Source: Emergomyces orientalis (taxonomy: Eukaryota > Ascomycota > Eurotiomycetes > Onygenales > Ajellomycetaceae). Taken from it: a stretch of 64,000 nucleotides of DNA. The notes under the pieces were generated by a model. The model made no database searches and was not told the origin of the DNA. It saw only the letters and a list, made by a program, of their open reading frames with translations. Position numbers and translations under genes: made by a program. Location: the NCBI GenBank assembly GCA_002110485.1, contig MOWL01000023.1:930001-994000 (forward strand). Reading direction: 5' to 3'. Shown here one piece after another: positions 25,145 through 37,801 of the stretch; the first letter of the stretch is position 1; each line of letters begins with the position of its first letter.

Positions 25145-26635
25145 ATGGCAGCCTCAACCACTTCCTCCTCTACCCGCTGGCGCGCAATCGTCAACCGTGA
25201 CGCCACCGCCAACGACTTCGTCTACGGCGTGCGCACCACAAAAATCTACTGCCGTCCCCGCTGTCCGGCCCGTCTCGCCCGCCGCGCCAATGTCGAGTTC
25301 TACGACACCCCCAAACAGGCAGAGAAGGCCGGCTACCGCCCCTGCAAACGCTGTAAGCCAGAAGACCTTCGCGCCCCGCCAGATCCTCATATCAAACTGG
25401 CGCAGCGCGCCTGTCAGACTATGACACTGGCGGCGCTGCGGGCGGCCAGCGGTAATAATACTGGCGAGACGAGGACGCGGCCGACGTTGCAGGACCTGGC
25501 GAATGAGGCTGGGCTGACGCCGTCGCATTTTCATCGGGTTTTCAAGAAGGTTGTGGGCATTACACCAGGGAGGTTTGCAAGGGAGGTAATGGAGGGAAAG
25601 AAGATGGGGAGTTATATGAAAAGGTTGGAAGAAGGGATTAGTGCGAGTGGTGGCGGGTATGCGGGGTACGGTGGTGGTGCTGGTGCTTGTGGTGCGGGAG
25701 CGGGAGCGGGGAAGGTCGGAAAGGGTGAGTCGTCGATAGACTTTTCGAGTAAGATTGGCGGTGCTGCTGGTGCTGCTGGTACTGCTGTGGTAGCTGCCAC
25801 GGCTGCGACGGGATTGGGCCTGGATGCGGTAGATGGTGTACTCTCTCCCACCGTTACTACGGATTCGCAGAATTATACCGGTCTCCCTGACGCTGGGCCT
25901 ATACGCATTGATTGGAACGAGTTTGACAGGATGTTGGGTAGTACTGGTGGCGGCGATACTGGGCGTAATAGCAACAACAACCACAGTAATAGTCATCATC
26001 AACATCCACATCATACTCATGCACTTCAACATAATCATATTAGTGGCTTTTCCATAGCAGACCAGAAGCAGCAGCCAGAGACACAGGCGTCTCCCGCTAC
26101 GACAACAGCCCCACTGCATCCACACATCCTCGACCCATCATCCACAATCACCGCCGGCCTCCTCCTCGACCACTACGAACTCCCCTGGGAATCCCCCGAT
26201 TGCACACTCAACTTCTCCTCCCCACCTCCACCGCACCTTTCCAATGCAAGCGGCGGTGGATACAGCAGCGGCTCCCTCTCTCCCTATGACTACGACCCGC
26301 TCATGGACACAAACACAAACACAAACACAAACACAGATTTCTACAGCAAATTCTTCGACCACGACAGCAACAATCACAACACAAACTGCAATAACTGCGG
26401 TAGCATGAACAACAATGGCAATGGCATAAAACAACAACCGTACCACCTGGACCTGTCCGAGGACTCCTCCTCCCTAACACCCGTCGACACACCCCCCTTC
26501 CTAGTCGATTCTCTAAACACGACGGGATTTTCTTCCGCTGCCTCGTCGGCGTCATCGGCGCATGCCTCGCCGCTGTTGTTGTTCGAGGAGGTGGATTGGT
26601 ACGGGAGCCCGAGTATTTTTCAAACATATGCTTGA
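25145..26635 (+). CDS. Ada-type methylphosphotriester repair / AraC-type protein
   Basis: Single exon, 496 aa. Residues about 10-75 form an Ada metal-binding domain: W-R-A-I-V-N-R-D, then F-V-Y-G-V-R-T-T-K-I-Y-C-R-P-R-C, V-E-F-Y-D and Y-R-P-C-K-R-C-K-P. The four cysteines (C36, C40, C67, C70) have the C-x3-C-x26-C-x2-C spacing of E. coli Ada, where the first Cys accepts a methyl group from DNA phosphotriesters. Residues about 80-150 hold an AraC-like helix-turn-helix (L-Q-D-L-A-N-E-A-G-L-T-P-S-H-F-H-R-V-F-K). The O6-methylguanine transferase domain of bacterial Ada is absent; the remaining 340 residues are low-complexity (Gly/Ala, His/Asn, a Thr-Asn repeat from 26307). I chose this ATG because the domain follows directly and upstream in-frame sequence is AT-rich leader. 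Likely a nuclear DNA-alkylation sensor; the role is inferred from bacterial relatives. Confidence 0.85.
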   Translation: MAASTTSSSTRWRAIVNRDATANDFVYGVRTTKIYCRPRCPARLARRANVEFYDTPKQAEKAGYRPCKRCKPEDLRAPPDPHIKLAQRACQTMTLAALRAASGNNTGETRTRPTLQDLANEAGLTPSHFHRVFKKVVGITPGRFAREVMEGKKMGSYMKRLEEGISASGGGYAGYGGGAGACGAGAGAGKVGKGESSIDFSSKIGGAAGAAGTAVVAATAATGLGLDAVDGVLSPTVTTDSQNYTGLPDAGPIRIDWNEFDRMLGSTGGGDTGRNSNNNHSNSHHQHPHHTHALQHNHISGFSIADQKQQPETQASPATTTAPLHPHILDPSSTITAGLLLDHYELPWESPDCTLNFSSPPPPHLSNASGGGYSSGSLSPYDYDPLMDTNTNTNTNTDFYSKFFDHDSNNHNTNCNNCGSMNNNGNGIKQQPYHLDLSEDSSSLTPVDTPPFLVDSLNTTGFSSAASSASSAHASPLLLFEEVDWYGSPSIFQTYA

Positions 26636-28524
26636 TATTTTTTCCAGTGGTATTTTTTTCTTTCTTTCTTATTTTCTTTCTTTTTTTTTTTTTTTTTTGG
26701 GAGAAATAGCGAATGTGAAATGCGAGATTAATATGACATTCGGGATTTGAAAACGGGAGTTGCGGTTTCCTTCCTGCATTTTTATTATTTCCTTTTAACT
26801 TCATGTATATATATTATTTATCCTTTCATTCTTTCATTCTTTATTAGCACAGTATATAATGTATGCCTCTGAACCGGGCTTGGTGAATGGGGATGGGCAA
26901 TTTGATTGTTCGTCTGTTAAAAGGAGGACGAATCATTGCAGCGAGGGGGAAGAAGTGAGGAGAATTAAACTTTACAACATTTTATATATATAAAAAAAAT
27001 GAAGAAAATGAGTTGAGAAAAGAAAAATGAATGAAGGTTTTATTGTCTTGAGAAGTGATTGATGATGATGAATGATGCTGCTGGTTCTATAAGATTAGAT
27101 TGACTAAACTAATAAATATATTTTATTGCTAATTAACATTGAACAAGAAAAAAAGTAACTTCCTTTTATAATGAAGAGATAAAAGATAAGATTGATTGAA
27201 ATATTGTCTTTCATTCAACGAACTACTCAAAACTATTAGGTATAAAAGACCAGAGATTAATCTTTTTGAATGCTTCAATTGATTATTGGATTTATTTTTG
27301 GAAGTCTAGAAAATTGAATTGAAACCTTGGTGCTACTCTAACTTAACTCACTCTCTCTTTCTTTTATTTATTTTTGGGTCCAAAGTACCGGAACATAAAT
27401 GAATCTAGGTTTACCACCAAATTTGACCTTGCGGAAACAGTTAACGTGGGCTGGAGGTATAACTTACTATATATATATATATATATTCATATAAGGGAGT
27501 TGAGCCGAAGGGGCAAGAATCAACAGAATCACGTGATGTGACATTTGCGGGGGCTGGGGAAGAATCCGATGCACAAATTTTCTTATCCATGGATAATATG
27601 CGCAAATAAGGGTTTTGAAAATATCCAATGAGTGACATGGAAACTAAGTTTAAGTCTATGATAGCTACCCCGTAGAGGAATGGAGGGGGATTGCGGGGGG
27701 AGCAAGAAAACTGTTGGGGAAGAAGAAGCAAGAGGGGGGACACAAGTTGAACATGAACTCCAGATTTGAAGCCATTTTTTCATTCTGGCTTTCTGGAAAC
27801 CCCCCATATTCATCAAACTCTGGGGTCATTCCAATCTAGAAAATACTCACACGACATGGATACTTCAGGGCGTACGCTTGAACGTGAATGCGAAAGAAGA
27901 AAAAAACATATAAAATAAAATAAAATACAAGTTGGAGACATAACTTTGATTATTAGCTGGAAAAAGGGGTCTTCAGAATGATTCCAGTCTCTAAAAACCC
28001 TCCTTTCACGACGTTCTCAACTGTTACCTTCATAGGTTACACATTCATGAATATTTCACATGCATTACTAATACACTCTCACTATGTAGATACTCAAATG
28101 GCCAAACACCGGGTTAAAGGAAAGGTTAGAGTTAGTATTAGGTATGGCTAGTGGTATGTATTGTTATTTATGATGATTATAAGATTTGCAATCACACTGA
28201 TGTGAGCTTAACCAATGTTCAATTGTACGCCCAAGAAGCAGAAGGGAACATTGATCTGGATCCGGGAATGAGGGACCAGAGCCCATGTTTTTTCATGGTA
28301 TGATTCCCGCTTGTTTTGAATTGTCTTGTGATTCTTCTATCGTCTCCTTTCCAAGGTTCCGTGCCTTTAAACTAACTCTATTCGATAAATCTCCCAATAA
28401 CAACATCTATATTTGAAAATCGTCAAGCTAAAGTTTGCAGCAAGAAGATTACCAGATTAAAATCTATGTATGTGCGTGTGGGTGTTTATACTATATGTGC
28501 ATGCACGCTGGAAGCAGAAAGAAG

Positions 28525-28559
<35 letters not shown>

Positions 28560-28850
28560 AATGATTGAAATCACACGCCGGGAACAAAGGAAAGGGGGAA
28601 ATTTCAAAAAGAGTTAAGGCCCAATAAAAGCGGAAGCAAAAGTAATAATCACCCACGGGTGAGATGGACAAACCGCAAAGACCGGGAAAGTGGAAAGAGC
28701 AGAAAAAAAACCAAGTTACAAAAAAAAATCAAATCAAATCAAATCAAATCAAATCAAATCAAAATCAAAATCAAAATCAAATCAAATCACTCATGCAATT
28801 AAGTAACGTATGTTTGCGAATCATCATCATTCACTCATCCCGTAATAATA
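26636..28850. other. Intergenic between convergent genes
   Basis: AT-rich 3' flanks of the Ada-type gene (+) and the permease (-). Contains a poly-T run near 26680-26698, TA microsatellites near 27470-27486 and 28529-28555, a CACGTG at 27530, and an AAATC pentamer array (listed separately). No gene recognised. Confidence 0.6.
28725..28789. repeat. AAATC-type pentamer array
   Basis: About thirteen head-to-tail units of AAATC, with three AAAATC variants in the middle and an A run at the left edge. A simple microsatellite beyond the 3' end of the permease gene. Confidence 0.9.
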
Positions 28851-31125
28851 TCATGCGTTATTGGCGCAGGAGAAACTGCCGTTGGTACTCGAGTTTTCGC
28901 TGATGGCTCTGCCAGAGACATAGAGGCCGAGTCCGCACTGTTTTAAGGGGATTTTAAGGTTGTTTGTTAGTTTGTTTTTGTTGTTTCAATATAATAACGA
29001 AATATATGGCTATAAGGTTAAGATGGGTAGAGGGGTATTTCCTGGGGGGGAGGGGAGAGGTGAGGGGGTATATGGTAATGGTGACGTACAATGAGGGCAC
29101 CTGCGCCAACGCAGAAGATGTTGAGGAAGGTGAGGAATATTTTTCTCGGGCTGGAGAAGTAGCGGCCTTTATTTAGGTAGAGCCAGAACCAACCGTTTAC
29201 GCCGACTGGTATTTCGCGTTTTGTTAGTGCTTTTTCCTTTTATGGAGGTAGAGTAAAATGGGGTCTTAGGGGGGTTATGCGGGTCACTTACAAGTGAACC
29301 AACTTGCGAAGAGAGCAGTCTGTTTGAGTAGAAATTGTTTTTGTTAGTTTTCTGGGTTGTTTCTTTTTTTGGTTCATGCCTGTTCCACTCTTTGTTAAAT
29401 GGGAAGGAAGCCGATTCAATGAACACTTACGATTAAGCTAAGAAGGTTGTTGAAGACGGGGATGGCTTCTGCGATGATCCAGGCGATGACCCAGAGTAAT
29501 GTGGTGATGCCAACCCATGTGCCAACCGAAGTCCAGCTCCGTTGAGACATGTGATCTGTGCCACGGAAGATCCGTACATATAGGTATTTGCAGGCGACGT
29601 GTCCGTTGATGACACCTGCAATAACGATCTAAAGCTGTCGTTAATATGGGACTTGGTTTGAAGGACGGATATATACACTTTCAAAGGTTTTTTTATAACA
29701 AAGGGGGTGGGGGATGAGCGTACAGTAGGGCACGCAACGCCATATGCGATCTTGCTGATGAGAGGCCCAGTTGAGCTCAGGGCTGGTGATGCTACATCCC
29801 TTCCAACATAGCGATAGATGACGACAGCAGCGATGGTGTAGAAAGTAGTGTTGGTTCCCTGGAGGGTAAGCAGGGCCTTAGTGTAATCGCGAGGATCCCG
29901 GAGCTCCGATGCGAATCCGAAGAAAGCGACGTGGCCGCCTATATATATATATGGGGTTTATGATTAGTATTGAACAATTTAACATGTAGAATAGGGGAAG
30001 GACTAACAATAAGCAAAGATAATATTGCAGACTGCCAAGAAGCCGTGGTAAAGATCGGTTTTGACAAATGCATCGATACCGTGTCCAGGGAACTGGACGC
30101 CGGCCGCAACCATCGTAAGCGTGACAGCGCTGAAAATGCTGGCGAATGCTGGTGTTGACATATAGTTAGTCTATGATTGGGTCCGTACAATTTAATCGGA
30201 AAATAAAGAAGGGGAGCTCACAAATGATAGAAAGCCAAGAAACATTTTTTAGTGTCCGGGGTAGTGCGAGGATTAGTGAAACGAGCATTCCCACAACTCC
30301 AAAAACAATACTGCATGTTCCGTGATTCGTGAGGGTGTTCATCATGACGACGAACGTCAGGACATGGCTTCCCATGATAAATATGAGGAAAAGTAGCTGC
30401 CCAGCGCCGAACAACTCGCGGCCAAATCTTCCCATAAGAATCTCGCCGGCATCAGCCATGCTATGGACGTGCGGGTATGCCGCTTTGAATTGGCCGATGG
30501 TGTACCCGGTGTATGTTGCCAGAATGCCAATGAAGAGGAGAATGATAATTGCTCTAAAGGAGGGAGGACGAAAGTAGGGGCAGATAGTTAGAGCACTGAA
30601 GATATAGAATATCATTGCTGGCGGAGGACGGTTTGACTCACGGTACTAAACCCAACGCTGCGACTGCTGACGGAAGAGCCAGAATACCCAGAGACATAGT
30701 CTCCGCGATCATGACTGTAGCGGATTGTCAGTAATTGTTATTATGCATTTCGTAAAATGGGAAATAGTAGTATGGGGGTTTCATACGTAGTCCACATTGC
30801 CTAAAGCGAACACCCATGAATCGTCAGCAGCTGTTGCATTATTTCCAACACTTCTTGAACATATCTTTTAGATATGTGTAATGTGTAAAGCCCACCGCAG
30901 GATCAATACGTACCACCACGTCAACACTTTGTATTTCACTTCAGCCGAATCCTCATTCCCGAAGGGATCAGCGCGTTTATTCTCGACATTCTTCTCGTAC
31001 GGTGGGAGCGAAAGTGCGCTTTCGACATCGACCTTCTCTGAAACATCTGTTTTCCGAGAAGGATCCTGCTGTTGCTGCAGATTCGAGTCTATGTGTACCT
31101 CTTCTCCATCCAACATAACAGCCAT
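28851..31125 (-). CDS. mtr: Neutral amino-acid permease, Mtr type
   Basis: Ten exons on the minus strand: 31125-30914, 30800-30787, 30714-30642, 30553-30222, 30148-30008, 29938-29724, 29628-29431, 29319-29292, 29205-29090, 28937-28851; 471 aa. The protein is an integral membrane transporter of the amino-acid/auxin permease superfamily (Aa_trans), importing neutral amino acids by proton symport. About 11 hydrophobic segments are visible, beginning with M-I-A-E-T-M-S-L-G-I-L-A-L-P-S-A-V, the conserved first helix. Then come T-G-Y-T-I-G-Q-F-K, F-G-A-G-Q-L-L-F, G-H-V-A-F-F-G-F-A-S-E-L and, in the last exon, C-G-L-G-L-Y with a cytosolic tail. The hydrophilic N terminus has 70 residues. Exon 2 is 14 nt and exon 8 is 28 nt; both are required for phase and for continuity of the helices. 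Similarity is closest to Neurospora MTR, from memory. Confidence 0.93.
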
Positions 31126-33937
31126 TGCTCCTTTGCGTGGAGTCTCTTCGAAAGGAATTGGACGTGTGGGATATAAAAGTGCTCAATTGTCAACGACCGA
31201 GCGAGCCGTTAGACAATACCAGGAGGCTAGCTCCTTGAAAATGGGTATAAAAGAAGGTAATGTGTTATCAAATCAAATTGCAGATGAGAAAAAGACAGTT
31301 AAGTGGGTGAGTATGGTTGGAAATTCGAAAGAAATAATAATAGAGGGAGAAGGCGGCTTAGAAATGGGTTGGTTGCTCCCCATTTCCCCGTCCCTTGGAA
31401 CGTTCTTCCGAATAGTCACACTCAAATCATGTAATTCGGAGCCGAGAAAAAACGCAGGTAGATTGTGGGAATCTTGTTTTTTCGTAGTTTCCATATTTTC
31501 CTACCCACCCAAATGGTTAATTCTCATTCTACCCAAACAGAGGCCGAGGAAAACCCTCCTGGAGACGTTACATTTGTTGAGGCGGAGGGGCGGACCCGCT
31601 GAAAGAGTCCCCTCCCGCCGCCGCCCCTCGTAAGTTGTCGTCGCCTTCTATTATTCCTTCTATTCCTTCTTCTCCTCCTTCTCATAATCATCGAAAAAGT
31701 GGCTCCATATTCCAACCCTTCTCCAGGATTGCGGATCTTCATGTTTTCAGTCTTCACCCCGCTTATCTCACACGCGCATGTATCATGATTTCATCTGGGG
31801 CGATTATGTATGGATTTCCAGCCCGGTTGTGAGCTTGTGACGTGAGCATTAATGCTATAACCTTTTCTTCAGTCCAAGGAAAACTCGGCGATACATCCAG
31901 TCTGAGGTTGGTGAAGGCTTTTTTCGGTTGCTCAAGCCTCAGGGGCGTCCCAGGGTGTTAAGTTTTTATGCCGACAGATGGAATGGCGTTGACCGCGATC
32001 GACGCTAGAGGCTGGAACATTAAGCTTTTCTCAAGGCTAGCGCTAGGCAGGAGATCCATTGCTCGGCCAGAGATGCGGAAAGTTTCCGCCAACTTCCGGG
32101 TTTTTCGGGGTATTTTTGCCATTGGACAGACACATGGAAGGGCGCATGTCTTTTGTACAGTTTGAGGTATCTGTTGCCTTCTGCAGGGAAGTCTTCTGCA
32201 GATCAAGGCTGAGCGCGTTTGCCAAGGTGCTGCCATGCCCTGAGCCACTGGGTTTCTATCCCAACTTGAGCCACATCGGGTTCAAGATACGGCATTTCTA
32301 CGGCATGCAATAATGATACCCACAATAATATGGTTTTTCATGTTTTGCGTGCCTCGCCTTCGGAAGCCCCATCTTTCAGTTTCACGCTAGCCTCCGTTGA
32401 ACATCGCTGCTAATAATAAAGGGTCTGTTTTAAAGATGTGCCCGCTGCCTCTCAATTTGCTCTACAATAGTGGTTATGATATCTCGTATGTTATGTTATC
32501 CAGAACATATCTATGGACGAAAACTGCGAGTACAAGCGCACCTTCCAGAAAAAGGACGGTCCCCAATCACTCGCAGGTACTGGTGCTTGAAACCATATGT
32601 ATCCCCAATCAGTCAAAATACCAACTGCAACTGGATCAATTTGTCACCGATCAGGAGCTTGCCACAGTGATAAAAAAATATATATATATATAAAAAAATA
32701 AATAAAAAAACCCTGATATTTGACAGGCAAAGAATCTTTACATACCAAGGGAGAACAGAAAATACCAAGTAATAGGGTTAACTCAGCCTCCTGAAAACTC
32801 GATCACGATTTCTCAGCCATAAACGCCTCTAGGATATCTCTTTGAACCCTATTATTAATAAAATTTGCCTCATTTCACCACCGTTAATGAAAATTTGCCC
32901 GATCTTTTCAAGTCTGAATAGAAAAATTGTTCATTCTCGTGATATTTGCGGTTGGTTTTTTTTATGGCAAATCCTGGGAAGCTAGAGATGAAAATTCTCA
33001 AAAAATATCATGGATCTGCATTGAGGGTGCTGAACATGCCGTCTGCATACAATCTCTACTACAATGTCATTTCGCCTGAAGATGAAAAAGATTTCAATAA
33101 AGTGAGTGAGCTGTCGGAGAGAATCAAATAATAAGAATGAAATATTCTGTTTTTTGAAAATTCTCATGCTCGGCTTGACCGAAAAAACTAGCGGTATCAT
33201 TCTTGCGGATGATTATTTCTATTCAGAATGAATGGAATTAGTGATCTACATGGCTGGAATGGAAACAGATTTTCTATTAATTGCATCTTCCCATTCAACC
33301 GGAGAAGCCAGGATTACACACCGAGCATTTCGTCATCAGAATGCTTTTGGAACCCGGTGGAGACTCCCCCGGTATTGCCTACTTGCAGTAGTGACCGGCG
33401 GAGGTGTGGACAATATGGGGATATGGTTAGACGTTATGGAGGGAAAAAAAAGGGAGGTGGACGAGCAAAGAAGAGCTAGGTGGTATCGGCCTTAATAAAT
33501 TAGGGAAGAAATAAATAAATAAAAGTTTATTATTATAATAATAATAATAATAATAATAATAGAAAAGCGTGAATAACAAGGAGAAAATCAAAACGCACAA
33601 AAAAGCATTAGAAATCGCACCGAACATACGCGGGTGGCGATGAGGAGCGAACATCCCCAGCTCCGAAGTAACAAGGTAAGCTATCATTATCCATGAGCGT
33701 TATGGAAAGGCCAAAGGTCACCGGCCACCAACAACAACCGGTGGAAAGCGGATATTAAATGCTCATTCCGCTAATGCAAGTGATCATCATCATCATTCAT
33801 CATCAGCATCAAACTGGCAAGGAAGATAAAAATTATGGAGCCCTATTCCCCAGCGAAGGAATCAGACTAGAGCTGGGGAGTATTCAAAACGCGTATCCCC
33901 CGTCTTCGCCCCCTGTTTATTCCTCCCTTTCGTTCCT
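31126..33937. other. Gene-poor AT-rich region
   Basis: Promoter of the permease at the left, then about 2.7 kb without a recognised gene. A small + frame near 32964-33131 looks protein-like but matches nothing I know (see findings). A TAA microsatellite lies at about 33530-33561. Confidence 0.5.
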
Positions 33938-35232
33938 TTAAGAGGTCGGCCGCTGTCCATACACAAAGTGGAAAACAGTCAACAGATGGTTCTTGGGGTC
34001 GCGGAATTCCTTTCGCACTCCATCGCACAGGAGCTGAGTTTCGTCTAATTTCCACCCAAGGATACGGGTGGCGAGAGCCAGGGTGAATGATTCGATACAA
34101 TTGCACATGTGTTCCATCTGGAATGCGCCTAGTTCCTTGAGTTTGGGGTCTTTTGGCCATGTTCCAATTGGGACCTAGTGGAAGGATGCAGTTAGTATCT
34201 CTCGCATGCAGAAGGGATTATGCAAAAAAGGTGAGAAGAAGAAGAAGCAAAGGAAAACGTGGGCCTTATTGAAAATCATACCTTGTATACATCATCCTTG
34301 ACATTCTTGAAACCGGCTTCGACCAAGTTCCGCTTCTGCTCACCAGCAACATTCATCCGTTTTCCAAATTTTATACTCGCTTCATCTAATAGGGCTTGCC
34401 AGCGGGAGACATTTGGACACTTCTTCAGCGTAGGGTCATCATCGGAGGAAATCCACGCTTCATATTCTTGCATCTCGATCCACCCGCCAGGCTTCAGGTG
34501 CTGCAATGCGCGGCGGTACAGTGTGTTCCAATCCGTTATGCTTCCACCCATTCCCCTTGCATGAATAAAGTCAAATGCCTCTTCTGAAGTATACACCCAT
34601 TCACTCTCAACATCATCAACATAAAACTTGCAATTGGGGGGCACCCAGGATGGCTGAATGGGGCTCAAGTCATTCCCGAGAACGGTGGCAGATGGAAATT
34701 CATCAGCAAAATCGATGGCCCAGGCACCTGTTGCTGTCCCAAAATCCAACACTCTGTCCGGCTTCGCGGTAATGGGCGCGCGGAAGAGTCGCCCGCCAAG
34801 TGTAAGCCGAAAGATGTGGTGATGCAGTTCGAGTCGTTCCTGTTCCGCCTCGTCATTTGGTAACATATACGATCCGTTCCTGAATCCGTGGTACCTTCTT
34901 CCATTTTCTATACATACCCAAAAAACAAGGGGGGTAATGCTATTAGCACGAAAATTGATTCAATGGTAAGCGCAGGTATTTTTGGGTTGGTGCTCACCAT
35001 ATCTATATTCGAGGATTGAGGAAGAGAGTGAGGTTCCAAGGGATGATCCGCCGACAGTCCCACTGATGGAGGCGCCATCTGTGTCTGCGAATGTTGTCTG
35101 TTCCAATCATTAGATATATGAACCTCGATAAAACGATGTCCAGGAATTTAGTGAGGAAGTCGCTACATCTATATCTATAACGCCGGGATTTGGTGCAGAG
35201 GGCTGCACGATTGTCTCGGTCTGGTTTGACAT
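33938..35232 (-). CDS. LaeA-like SAM-dependent methyltransferase
   Basis: Four exons on the minus strand: 35232-35167, 35097-34998, 34907-34282, 34174-33938; 342 aa. A class I methyltransferase of the fungal LaeA/UMTA family. The pre-domain reads Y-E-N-G-R-R-Y-H-G-F-R-N-G-S-Y across intron 2, the family hallmark, then P-N-D-E-A-E-Q-E-R-L. Motif I is V-L-D-F-G-T-A-T-G-A-W-A-I-D (about residue 107), giving the SAM-binding glycine-rich loop; motif II ends in V-L-G-N-D-L-S-P-I-Q-P; later H-L-K-P-G-G-W-I-E-M-Q-E is the post-II strand. Motif I has A where most members have a second Gly (GTGTG type). The substrate is unknown. The first intron uses a weak GTAGCG donor, chosen because it joins I-D-I-D to T-T-F-A-D as in relatives. 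No cluster partner (PKS, NRPS) is visible; the nearest neighbour is the broken oxidoreductase. Confidence 0.88.
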
Positions 35233-37801
35233 TTAGCTTTTCGAGGACGCAACAAAGGGATAGGCAAAAGCAAATTAAAAGCCAAAAAAGTAATGCCAAT
35301 ATTTATCTATCGGGAACGTGTCAAGGGATGCTTGGTTTTGGGGCCCCACGAACTCGGGAACCACCATATATATATGTGAGCTCCAACAGGGGGAGAGCCA
35401 GATTCCCCATCCTAGGCTTTGACACTCTGTTCCGTTAACGAGGCTGCGCCAAATTCGCCGGATTGCTTTAGCCGCTCAGCTAAGGCCAGAATTAGTTTGA
35501 ATACTACTTGATCGTCCCGTCCGCTTACTGCATAGACCTTAGTGCAGCACACTTGTGAAGTCCTAGCGTCCTCGAGATCGGGAAGGCCCTCAAGCCCTCG
35601 TCCGAAAGTGGTCGGCATGATGTTCCCGGCGGGTGAAAGCGCACCACATATCTTTAGTGTATTCTTGGGCTTTGCATTAACTTTTGTTGCAGAAACTCAC
35701 CACATGTTCTGTACGGAAAGTTTTGCGGTAGCCTCACATTTGCAGATTGACCAAACATTCGCACAAGATTTTAACATCGAGAGTCCAAGCTGAGGGTATC
35801 GGATTCGAATAATGAACCTGTGACTAGGCTGTGCAGCATCTAAGACCTATTTCAATAGTTCCTTGGCATAGTAGATACTGTTCATGGTCTGTTTCTTCGT
35901 GGTAACATAAAAATCAGCGAAACGCGCCACAAATTCTGCATTTCGGCACAGCTAAACTCAACAGAGCCAACGCTCCAGCTAAAATAAAACAAAAATGCCA
36001 CTCAGGATTGGAATCTTGGGATTTCTCCCACCACCAAACTCAAAGAAATAGAATGGGAAAGGCGGCAAAGTGGAGCAAGCCGCAGGCAGAAGAAATGAGC
36101 CACAACAGTCCCTTTCACCAATTGCGTTGGCGGATGTGGTTGGTCTTTCTCAAAGGCCCTATCCCCAAAACGTCTTTGGCTTGAACTCAGGGACCCCGGA
36201 GACTTTCGTTGACTCTTTGCCAGCCAGCCAACGCTCATGCGCATACACACAGACTAAAAGGTTTCATGAAATTGGGGGCACATACCGTGTGAGGTCCAAA
36301 CCACAGAGGCGAGGCCATGATTATCCCTGACACTCCTGCTGCATTTGGGTGAGCGTTGGAATTACCTCGATACATCAACCCAGAGTAGGGTGGCCTGGCC
36401 TGGAAAATCTTTTGAATCTCCCTTCAACTTCCTTCCAAGGAGCCTGGAGACTACTGTCCCTTTGTTACAGTCAGACACAAGGAAGCCACTTCTTCCAAGA
36501 TAGAAGCAAACCAAGTGTGGGAAGTTCCAAGCGGTCATTTTTCACATCGCATGATCTGTTGACCACAGCGCACCAATAATGCCCGGCATGGTGCGAGCTT
36601 GGCGTACCTTTCGGCCAAAAAGTTTGAATGGCAGCGCTGGAGAATGTTCTTAACCCATTTCTTGAGCACTTTGCGTTTTAAATATGGAGGAAACCTCTCA
36701 TCGTGTCCATGCCTCCACCAATCAATTTGTTTAAGGGTGCTGTTACTGCTGGTGCAAGAGTCGCCTCAGATCTACTTACGATGATCATGAATGTTAATCA
36801 AGATCAATCAACCGATGAAACCTTCACGATTACTGGCCTGATAATGTCATAGGAGGAGAGTAGGTAGGTCTATGGGGTGTTTGATAACTCTAAGCGTTTG
36901 GGGAAGCAAAATACTCTTTAACAACTTGCTAACAGCGCTCACTCCGCCTGGAGCTTGAGGTGTAGTTAACTACTCTACTCAGCACAACTTAAAATAAAAA
37001 AGAAGGATACATCTCTGAGAACACTGGTAGTATCTTAGCAAAACATCTTCAGTCTTCGTGCCCCAACTCGATTGATGTTTCTCTCTTTTTCAAATCCATT
37101 AATAACAAAGCAGACCTTAGGGAAAACTCCTCCTTCCATCCATGGAATTGTTTCTGGTGGTGGGCATAAATCAAAAGAATCTTCGCCTTTATCATGGATA
37201 TCGTCTCGTTCAATTGAGCATTGTAATATCTTTTCTATCCTTTGTCAACTGGGGGTGCAAAGCTACTATACAGTGACGCGGTCATCTGGCAAAAAAAAAT
37301 GTATCATGGGAGAATACACATTTAGGCACTGTTCTTTGGCATATACATACTGCGCAGATAAATTTTTGTGGATGCGCCAATTTCACTTAATCGTATGGAT
37401 AGTATGAGTATATACCTACGTCAATATTTACAACCCTGATTCGTGATGGTCTTTGCGTACCACTTACGACCACAATTCGGGTCTTCATCGTTTCCAAATC
37501 GCAGCTTTACATGGAACTGCAAGTTACTTATATGGCTTATGAATTATATGAATTATTGCAGTCAAAAAATTCACGTATGTTTTTTTACCGGGCCGACCGT
37601 CCGTGGAACCCATTAAAATCTTGCTCTCTATATACGATGGGGACCGTGACATCATCGAGAGAGTGGGAGATTGCAAGGCCGTGGCGAACGCATAACTACG
37701 GGAGCCAGAGTCAATGGTGCCTGCCAGAGGAACTGGGCAGCAGTAACTAATGACAGCCACGTACACTGTCAATCAGTCAATTTCTTTCCCTTCTTTTCAC
37801 T
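35233..37801. other. Gene-poor region
   Basis: No recognised gene. A minus frame at 35412-35618 has coding-like composition but no identified family (see findings). The region carries no obvious terminal repeats or transposase remnant. Confidence 0.5.

Noticed and set aside
25154..26125. Long minus-strand frame opposite the Ada-type gene
   Set aside because: The sense strand carries an unmistakable domain; the antisense frame is Ser/Arg low-complexity without a match.
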